From JBDHUX01 sp039809405 (GTDB lineage Bacteria > Patescibacteriota > Gracilibacteria > Absconditabacterales > Absconditicoccaceae), in the NCBI GenBank assembly GCA_039809405.1, contig JBDHUX010000020.1, forward strand, positions 1 to 13,556: 13,556 nucleotides of DNA. Direction: 5' to 3'. The notes under the pieces are model-generated. The model ran no database searches. It worked only from the letters and a program-made list of their open reading frames with translations, and was not told the origin of the DNA. Shown one piece after another: positions 8,011-13,556 of the stretch (within the stretch, counting starts at the first letter, position 1; every line of letters begins with the position of its first letter). The position numbers were made by a program, and so were the translations under genes.

Positions 8011-10131
8011 ATGGCTATCGATGTTTATCATGTAGAAGCGGAGGCTAAAAAACAAAATAACTTGCAAGACACTATAGCTTTTGCAGATGCTTTAAATTTA
8101 ATAAAAAATAGTAAAGATCAACTAACTCAAATACTTGATCAGATCAATGATACAGTAAATCCAAAAACGCAAGATCCAGAGAAAACTAAAAACAGAGTAG
8201 AGTGAGAAATAAGATACGATGAAGCTTATAAAAGAGTCAATAAGATACTAAATCAACTAAAAAGCATAACACTAAAAGATAATATATTTGATAAAATTTT
8301 TGGTAAAGATAATCAAGAAGATTATGACAAAATACTTTCAGAGATCGTGTCTAAGATAGAAGAAAGTAGACAAAAAAAAGATATAAGATGACTTGGGTTG
8401 GCGCTATGAGATTTCTTGCTAAAAAATAAAAATCTTATAAATAAAATAGAGTGACAAGATAATAGTGCTAAGGTAAGGTGATGAGAAGACAAGAGAGCAG
8501 AAGTAAAAAAACAAATTGTAGAAAGCTTTAAAGATCTCATAAAGGAAAACGAACTATTAAAACAACCTGTAGAAACATACCTATGGACAGATGTGGAAAT
8601 AAGTGATACTTTAAAATCACTAAAAGGAATGCTGGATAACTATCAAGAAAAATATAACACGGCATATAGCACACTATCAGCTCAAAGATTGGTTGTAGAA
8701 ACTATAGAAAAAGATATACATGACCTTACATTTAGAGTAATAGAAAAACAAAAGGAAAAAGACAAAAACGAAAAAGACCTTGAAGCAATAAACAAAGAAA
8801 TTCCAGAAAAAATAGATCAAGGAAAGCTAAAACAATTGGAAAAAAAATGATGAGAAATTCAAGAAGATATAAATAAATTAGAAGATCAAAAAAAACAAAA
8901 AGAACAAGACTTAAGTTCAGAACAAAATAAAATACCAGAACTCGAAGTGTCTGTCACCACGGCACAAGATCAACTAGATAAGACAAGAGAGGATTATAAA
9001 AAAGAGAATATAAGTTTTTGGGCAAGTTGGAAATGATCATTGGAAAGCAATAAAATAGAACCAGCATTGCAAGAAATTAATATCAGTCTATCAAAGTATA
9101 AGGCAGATATAGACAATGCAAATTGACAGATAAGGACAATACAATCTAAAATAGATGACTTATTAAAAGACAAAGATAAGATATGAGATCAAGAAATAGC
9201 AAATAAACTTGATAGTTTACAACTACAAAGAACGGCACAGATAGACATAAAACTGTCAAATATAAAGCAATGGATGGATAACTATATAAGATGATACTAT
9301 GTATTAAAGCAAAAGTATTATGTAGAAAATAAGATAGCTGATGAAAAAGTAGCTCCTGTAACTACTCAAAAAAATCATGTTGAAAAGCAAAAGAATGATA
9401 TATATGGAAAAATAAAGGATTTAGAAAATGAGAACAAATCATTGGACCAAAGATATAAAATAGAAAAAAATACAGCAGAAAAAAACAAGATATTAGAAGA
9501 CAAAAGTACAAATATAAAAAACATAAATACTCTAAATCCTATATATGGGTGATTGGACAAAAAGTATCAAGAATTAATAAAAGAAGAGAAAGAATTAATA
9601 GGCATACAAAATATGACCAAAAATAGTAATCTATACCTAGATGCAAACTTACTTCAGGCACTTTATAATATAAATGAAGAGATTATAAAATCAGATAAAA
9701 GTTATAATATAAACCAAATAGGTACTTTCAATACTGAGATAAGCGAACTAGCAAAAATTATTAAAGAAAATGAACAAAAAATCATAGAGCTTGAATGAAC
9801 AAGACCGTCCAATACTAACACCTCGGAGAACATAAAAAAAGAACAGGATATAAATAATAAAATAGATGAATTAGATCCAGATAAATTAAAAAAACTATCG
9901 GAAGAGTTAGATAGAAAAATATCTTTACTGAAAGAAGATAATCAAAAATTAACATCTATGTTACTGGAAATAAATACAAAGAGAATGACACAAATGGAAA
10001 ATGCAGAAAAAGTAGATCCAACTATAGATATACAAAGAGCAAAAGGATGAAATATCTATCATAAACCGGATTTCGATTCTCCAGCTAACACAAGAGATCA
10101 ATACCTCACAAAAGAAGTAATAACATATTAA
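8011..10131 (+). CDS. Large cytoplasmic coiled-coil protein, function unknown
   Basis: This is an uninterrupted 706-residue frame under code 25, whose standard-code pieces are joined by TGA codons. After an N-terminal helical region (1-190), a very Lys/Glu/Asp/Gln-rich stretch from about 190 to 660 has long heptad-like runs typical of coiled coils. Examples are IEKQKEKDKNEKDLEAINKE near 250 and INKLEDQKKQKEQDL. It is broken by short Gly- or Trp-containing hinges such as FWASWKG. A short non-coiled tail ends the protein. No signal peptide, membrane helix, Walker A or other catalytic motif is seen, so it is not an SMC ATPase despite similar composition. A scaffold, filament or cell-surface stalk role is possible but unsupported. 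It follows the peptidoglycan-binding gene in the same orientation. I do not recognise the family. Confidence 0.85.
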
Positions 10132-10168
10132 GATATATATAATATTAAAACAATAGAAAGACAGATAA

Positions 10169-10208
10169 AAAAAGCCATTGATACTATAACTGGATTCAAT
10201 GGTTTTTT
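10169..10208. terminator. Bidirectional terminator between convergent genes
   Basis: CCATTGA (10175-10181) pairs with TCAATGG (10196-10202). The stem is preceded by an A-run and followed by TTTTTT (10203-10208), so it works on both strands. It separates the coiled-coil gene from the minus-strand gene ending at 10242. A second hairpin, TTAGTTT/AAACTAA (10221-10239), lies closer to the latter. Confidence 0.65.
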
Positions 10209-10241
10209 AGATCTATAAGTTTAGTTTTACACAAACTAATC

Positions 10242-10520
10242 TTATAATCAGACAAAAAATCATCTCAAATACTCCTCTATCTCAGCCAACTCTGCATCAG
10301 ATAATTGCTGGTTATTAGGATCTACACAATCATCTCATCACAATACCTGACTCAATTCATCAACTCTCTCATACTGATCTCATAATAAAAATCATGGTGT
10401 AAGTCATTCCAATCAGCCAATATTGCCTGATGCCGTATCGTCACTTTCTCTAATAGTTTGGATATAGTCAGATCACAATATCTTCAATTCACTTGTACCA
10501 AAAGGCCTATCTATAATCAT
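10242..10520 (-). CDS. Small acidic protein, TGA-rich, function unknown
   Basis: A 92-residue frame from ATG (10520-10518) to TAA is visible only when TGA is read as Gly: nine of its codons are TGA, against three GGN glycines. The protein begins MIIDRPFGTSELKIL and ends with an acidic helical part, SDAELAEIEEYLRGFF. Support comes from the intact frame across nine would-be stops, glycine placed in loop-like runs such as NIGGLEGLTPG, flanking terminator hairpins on its 3' side and a TTGACA box upstream. It shows no recognisable domain, signal peptide or membrane segment. The long glycine-rich middle with single Cys does not resemble a known family. Confidence 0.7.
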
Positions 10521-10564
10521 AGTTAAAAATAATAAAAAATAAATTTAAAAAAATATAATAAAGA

Positions 10565-10594
10565 AGTATATATTTTATATCATATGTCAACCAA
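10565..10594 (-). promoter_or_regulatory. Possible promoter of the small acidic gene
   Basis: On the minus strand a consensus TTGACA (10590-10585) sits 65 bp before the ATG. The best -10 (TATACT) is only 14 bp away from it; an overlapping TTGGTT gives 18 bp. The region is plausible but the exact elements are not resolved. Confidence 0.25.
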
Positions 10595-10602
10595 TTAATT
10601 AG

Positions 10603-10643
10603 AAAATACAATCTAAAATATGTAATACAAAAAATACAATCTA
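10603..10643. repeat. 13-bp direct repeat in the topA upstream region
   Basis: AAAATACAATCTA occurs at 10603-10615 and again at 10631-10643, a 28-bp period, in the A+T-rich gap between the divergent small gene and the truncated topA. It has no coding role. It could be regulatory or a scar of past rearrangement. Confidence 0.5.
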
Positions 10644-10669
10644 TAAAACATGAGTAAAAATAAATAAAC

Positions 10670-10697
10670 TTGATTTTGAGATTTTGTTTTGTACGAT
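10670..10697 (+). promoter_or_regulatory. Possible promoter of truncated topA
   Basis: TTGATT (10670-10675) and TACGAT (10692-10697) are 16 bp apart, giving a leader of about 30 nt. The match is moderate. If real, the truncated gene is expressed. Confidence 0.3.
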
Positions 10698-10732
10698 AGT
10701 ATCAGATTATGTTCATATATTAAATAGTATAA

Positions 10733-11695
10733 ATGATGGCAAAAAAAACAAACACAGACAATAAACAAACATGGGTAGCTCAGTGAAAAGTAATGGAATT
10801 CGACTGATTTTTGAGAGTATACAATGACATAAAAGATGATATTATACTTCCAGAGATACAGATCAATGAACAAGTAAATAGCAAAAGCATAGAAGCCAAG
10901 AAAAATATGACCAAACCACCTGCAAGATACACAGAGAGTACCTTAGTTAAAGCCCTTGAATCAAGAGGGATAGGTAGGCCATCTACTTATGCCAGCACTG
11001 TATCTACAATACAGGATAGATGATATGTAGATAAACTGGAAGGCAAATTGAAACCTACGGAGATTGCTTTTTGAGTAAACGATTTCTTGGAAAAATATTT
11101 TGAACAATTGATGAATTATGAATTCACAGCAAAGATGGAAAGTGAATTAGATGAGATAGCAAATGGGAGTCTCGACTGGAAAAGCTCACTAGATAATTTT
11201 TATAAATGATTTGCAAAAGAGCTTGAAAAATCAAAATGATCTGAAAGGGTTTCTCTTTGAATATGAAAATCATGCCCAAAATGTTGAGAATGAGAGCTTA
11301 CGATAAGATTTGGCAAGGACAAAAGATCTAGATTTTTGTGATGCAGTAGATATCCAGAGTGTGATTATATATCATCTACTCAAGATACAGAAGACAAGTT
11401 ATCAATACTAAAAGAACAATACGAGTGACTTCCTTGTCCAGCTTGAGGAACTATAACCGTAAAAGTAGGTAGATTTGGACCGTTTTTGACATCATCAGAC
11501 TACCCTACTATCAAATGGATCAAGTCTCCAAAGCAGTATGAACTAGATATGAAGATATGAGATAACAAACCAGACTGTCCAAAATGCGGTGTACAGATGA
11601 CGCTCAGAAGCAGTAAAAGATGATCGTTCTGGTGATGTAGTAGATATCCAGAATGCGATGGTATCAAAAAATTTGATCCAAAAAGCATAGAATAA
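10733..11695 (+). CDS. C-terminal half of DNA topoisomerase I, catalytic half absent
   Basis: A 320-residue intact frame matches only the C-terminal part of bacterial TopA. It opens with a polar tail, then the segment equivalent to LTARGRIMRFDG of E. coli TopA. Next come PPARYTE (about 62-68), RGIGRPSTYASTVSTIQDRGYV, the LMNYEFTAKME block, and three Topo-C4 zinc-ribbon units. Ribbons one (CPKC...CSRYPEC, from about 181) and three (CPKC...CSRYPEC, from about 285) are complete. Ribbon two (from about 240) keeps one Cys and is degenerate. The Toprim domain and the active-site Tyr domain are missing. An in-frame TAA abuts the ATG-ATG start, and the 212 bp upstream are non-coding, so the frame cannot be extended. 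Alone it cannot cleave DNA. It may be a decayed gene, one half of a split topoisomerase, or a DNA-binding derivative. Many TGA=Gly codons occur. Confidence 0.85.
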
Positions 11696-11722
11696 GCTAT
11701 AAAGATTATAAATGTCCAAAGT

Positions 11723-11750
11723 TTGCAAAATAAATAAATCTGATTATAAT
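11723..11750 (+). promoter_or_regulatory. Promoter of the membrane-protein gene
   Basis: TTGCAA (11723-11728) and a perfect TATAAT (11745-11750) are separated by 16 bp. The start would be near 11757, giving a leader of about 45 nt. No terminator hairpin is evident after the preceding topA fragment. Confidence 0.45.
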
Positions 11751-11802
11751 ATACATGTAATTATAAAAGTAGATAATATTATATCATAAACTTGTAAATT
11801 TA

Positions 11803-12621
11803 ATGGAATCACATCTAGATATCAGAAATATAAATCTAGAACCAAATAATTCATCTGGATGACAGATAGCTGCTAAAGTAGTTGTGTGATTAGTGGTGTG
11901 AATTATTATAGCATTTTTGGTATTTGCTATAACAGTTTTGTTCAATACAGTTATACAGTCTGGAATAAATGTAATTGCTTCAGATAGCGATATAACGGGC
12001 AATCCAGTCTTACCTATAATATTTTTATTAATAGCTTTTATATCAAGTTTAGTTTGAAATATCATTATATGAATTGCAAACAGTTTTATAGACTCAAGCA
12101 AATACTACGACTTATGAAAGATACTATCGCTTATATCCGTCTCAAATATTATTATATTTTTTGTGATAGCTCCTATTTATATGATATTTTGGGATAATAT
12201 ACTCTGATTGTTTATAATCATGTGATTCCATAATATATTTTCAGTATTTGTATCATACTCACTAATGGAGTACACAACTAACCCAAATTATAGTGCTAGT
12301 ACTCTTATAGGAACCACATTTGGGCTCTGTGTATTTTTAGTAATGTTTTTAGCATTTTATAATTCATTTAATAGTTGATGACTAAATCTAGATGAATCCA
12401 GCGCTCAAAGAGCAAAAATACTAATATCCATGCCTCCATTACTTAGTTATATTTTAATGCCACTATGTTATAGTATATGGGAAAAGGTATACTACAAGTT
12501 TTATGAAATGTGAAATAATTTCTTCTATATACCCAGCCTCAGAGAAGTAACCATACAATGAGACAGCGCAGAAGGAAGTAGTACAGATGAATCAGAAGAT
12601 GATATAAATGTAGAATTATAG
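11803..12621 (+). CDS. Six-helix membrane protein with acidic C-terminus, unknown
   Basis: This 272-residue protein has a short polar N-terminus and six predicted membrane helices near 22-50, 69-95, 106-129, 132-154, 168-187 and 207-226. It ends in a Ser/Asp/Glu-rich tail of about 25 residues. In-frame TGA codons give glycines inside the helices (GLVVGI, GNIIIG), which suits glycine packing and would make no sense as stops. No transporter signature, charged channel motif or catalytic residue stands out. It has its own promoter and terminator and lies between the topA fragment and trmB, giving no functional hint. An even helix number places both ends on the same side, most likely the cytoplasm. 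Confidence 0.8.
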
Positions 12622-12686
12622 TGCAGATATGTAGTATAAATATTACAATTATTATGATATAAAGATAATAAGATATATATATAAAG

Positions 12687-12720
12687 TAAGTTGAGTTATT
12701 GAATTCAGCTTATTTTTATT
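12687..12720 (+). terminator. Terminator after the membrane-protein gene
   Basis: TAAGTTGA (12687-12694) pairs with TCAGCTTA (12705-12712) with one G-U pair, followed by a T-rich run. Its 3' arm and tail overlap the -35 to -10 spacer of the trmB promoter. Moderate stem stability lowers confidence. Confidence 0.5.
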
Positions 12721-12726
12721 TATAAT
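12699..12726 (+). promoter_or_regulatory. trmB promoter
   Basis: TTGAAT (12699-12704) and a perfect TATAAT (12721-12726) are 16 bp apart. The predicted start near 12733 leaves a leader of about 24 nt. It is nested in the upstream terminator. Confidence 0.5.
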
Positions 12727-12756
12727 GATATAGTTCAAAATAAATATAAAATACAA

Positions 12757-13410
12757 ATGTGAAAACTGGAAAGATATAAATTATTTCAAGCATATGACAA
12801 CTGTTATCAGTGTACACATGATATAGCAACAATAGATATAGATCTAGAATACAATGATAGATTGATACTAGAATTGTGATGTGGTAGTGGATCTTATGCC
12901 ATAGAACTAGCAAAATTATATCCAAAAAAAGTTGTAGTTTGAGTAGATATGAAATCAGATAGATTGTTTTTTGGAGCAAAAAAAAGTAAAGATCAGTCTG
13001 TAGATAATATTAAATTTGTACGAGCACAAGTAGATCACTTAGATAGATTTATAAAATCAAATAGTGTAGAAGAGATACGGATAACATTCCCAGATCCACG
13101 ACTTCGTCGTGACCGTCAAAAACTTACATCAAGCAAATATTTAGATATATATAAAAAAGTCCTTTTAGACTGAGGAATTATAAATATCAAGACAGATAGT
13201 AAAGAGTTTTATGATTTTAGTATAGTATCTCTAGAAGGAAATGGTTTAAAGATTTCTAAATCAATATGGGACATATACGATAAATCTAATGATAGTGGAC
13301 TAACAAATATATTAAAAGTAAAAACCTACTATGAAAGCAAATGGTTAAAAGAGTGAAGACAGATATGATATATAAAAGCCGCATATCAACCAATCAATGT
13401 TGCACAATAA
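12757..13410 (+). CDS. trmB: tRNA (guanine-N7-)-methyltransferase
   Basis: This 217-residue enzyme transfers a methyl group from SAM to N7 of G46 in the tRNA variable loop. The SAM loop LELGCGSGSYA lies at about 38-48 (Gly41 is TGA), followed by an acidic strand end VVGVDMKSDR. The family motif FPDP is at 111-114 and KTDSKEFY at 145-152. The C-terminus has YESKW...GRQIGYIKA, the usual TrmB ending. After FPDP the common WPKKRHxKRR stretch reads RLRRDRQKL, still basic but without the Trp-Pro. Length is normal (about 210-240). The second codon is TGA, as in dnaK. It has its own promoter, and the next gene converges on it after only 12 bp. Confidence 0.93.
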
Positions 13411-13422
13411 ACAAAACAAGTA

Positions 13423-13556
13423 TTATACCACTACCCTCTTTATACTGCTGTCCAATTTTACAAGTGATTCGTAAACTATAGTAGATGCATATTTGGAAAT
13501 TTGTGAGATACTATTTGGATTTCACAAATCATTGGATATAACACATACCTCATCAC
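13423..13556 (-). CDS. 3' end of an unidentified gene (partial)
   Basis: The minus strand is open from the window edge to a TAA at 13425-13423, giving the last 43 residues of a protein. Residues visible include DEVCVISNDLGNPNSISQIS and a hydrophobic/basic end RVVV. One in-frame TGA (Gly) occurs. The convergent stop codons are 12 bp apart, a natural gene boundary. The fragment is too short to identify. Confidence 0.5.

Noticed and set aside
10521..10735. Hidden N-terminal half of topA upstream through frameshifts
   Set aside because: All frames are A+T-rich with frequent TAA/TAG and no TopA motif, and the gap is far too short for about 430 residues. The catalytic half is truly absent here.
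10613..10873. 86-residue minus-strand hydrophobic frame
   Set aside because: It covers the topA promoter region and the start of the topA frame in antisense. It is a composition artefact of A+T-rich DNA with no family resemblance.
1..13556. CRISPR arrays, insertion sequences, tRNA genes
   Set aside because: No regularly spaced repeats of CRISPR length, no transposase frame or terminal inverted repeats and no tRNA cloverleaf signature were seen on either strand.

Overview
The window is A+T-rich bacterial DNA in which UGA is read as glycine (translation table 25). This is known from the candidate phyla Absconditabacteria (SR1) and Gracilibacteria (BD1-5) of the CPR/Patescibacteria. The evidence is internal. 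Every long gene carries many in-frame TGA codons, and they fall on glycines that are near-invariant in known families: the Walker A loop of RecG, the phosphate-binding glycines of DnaK, the Gly before the HEXXH zinc motif of HtpX, the first Gly of the SAM-binding loop of TrmB and the peptidoglycan-binding repeat. TGG still encodes Trp. Under the standard code these genes look shattered; under code 25 they are intact. TAA and TAG are the only stops used.

Layout, left to right. Positions 1-612 hold no convincing protein gene. On the minus strand there is an orphan RNA of about 400 nt (about 528 to 132) with its own promoter and intrinsic terminator. Next comes rnpA (minus, RNase P protein), divergent from htpX (plus, membrane zinc protease). 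Then follow recG (plus), a repeat-rich intergenic region of 259 bp, and dnaK (plus). After the dnaK terminator, a perfect-consensus sigma70 promoter drives a peptidoglycan-binding-domain protein with a duplicated C-terminal domain. It is followed by a 706-residue coiled-coil protein with its own promoter. A bidirectional terminator separates this from a 92-residue minus-strand gene in which about a tenth of the codons are TGA. Then come a topoisomerase I gene lacking its catalytic half, a six-helix membrane protein with an acidic tail, trmB (tRNA m7G46 methyltransferase) and the 3' end of an unidentified minus-strand gene.

Most genes look monocistronic. Where a promoter can be read it has a -35/-10 pair with 16-17 bp spacing and a short A/T-rich leader of about 20-45 nt. 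None of the starts has a clear Shine-Dalgarno sequence. The recognised genes are core functions: RNA processing and modification (rnpA, trmB), DNA repair and topology (recG, topA remnant) and protein quality control (dnaK, htpX). The two neighbouring unknown genes at 6695-10131 are lineage-type genes and the most likely place for new biology, together with the orphan RNA and the headless TopA.
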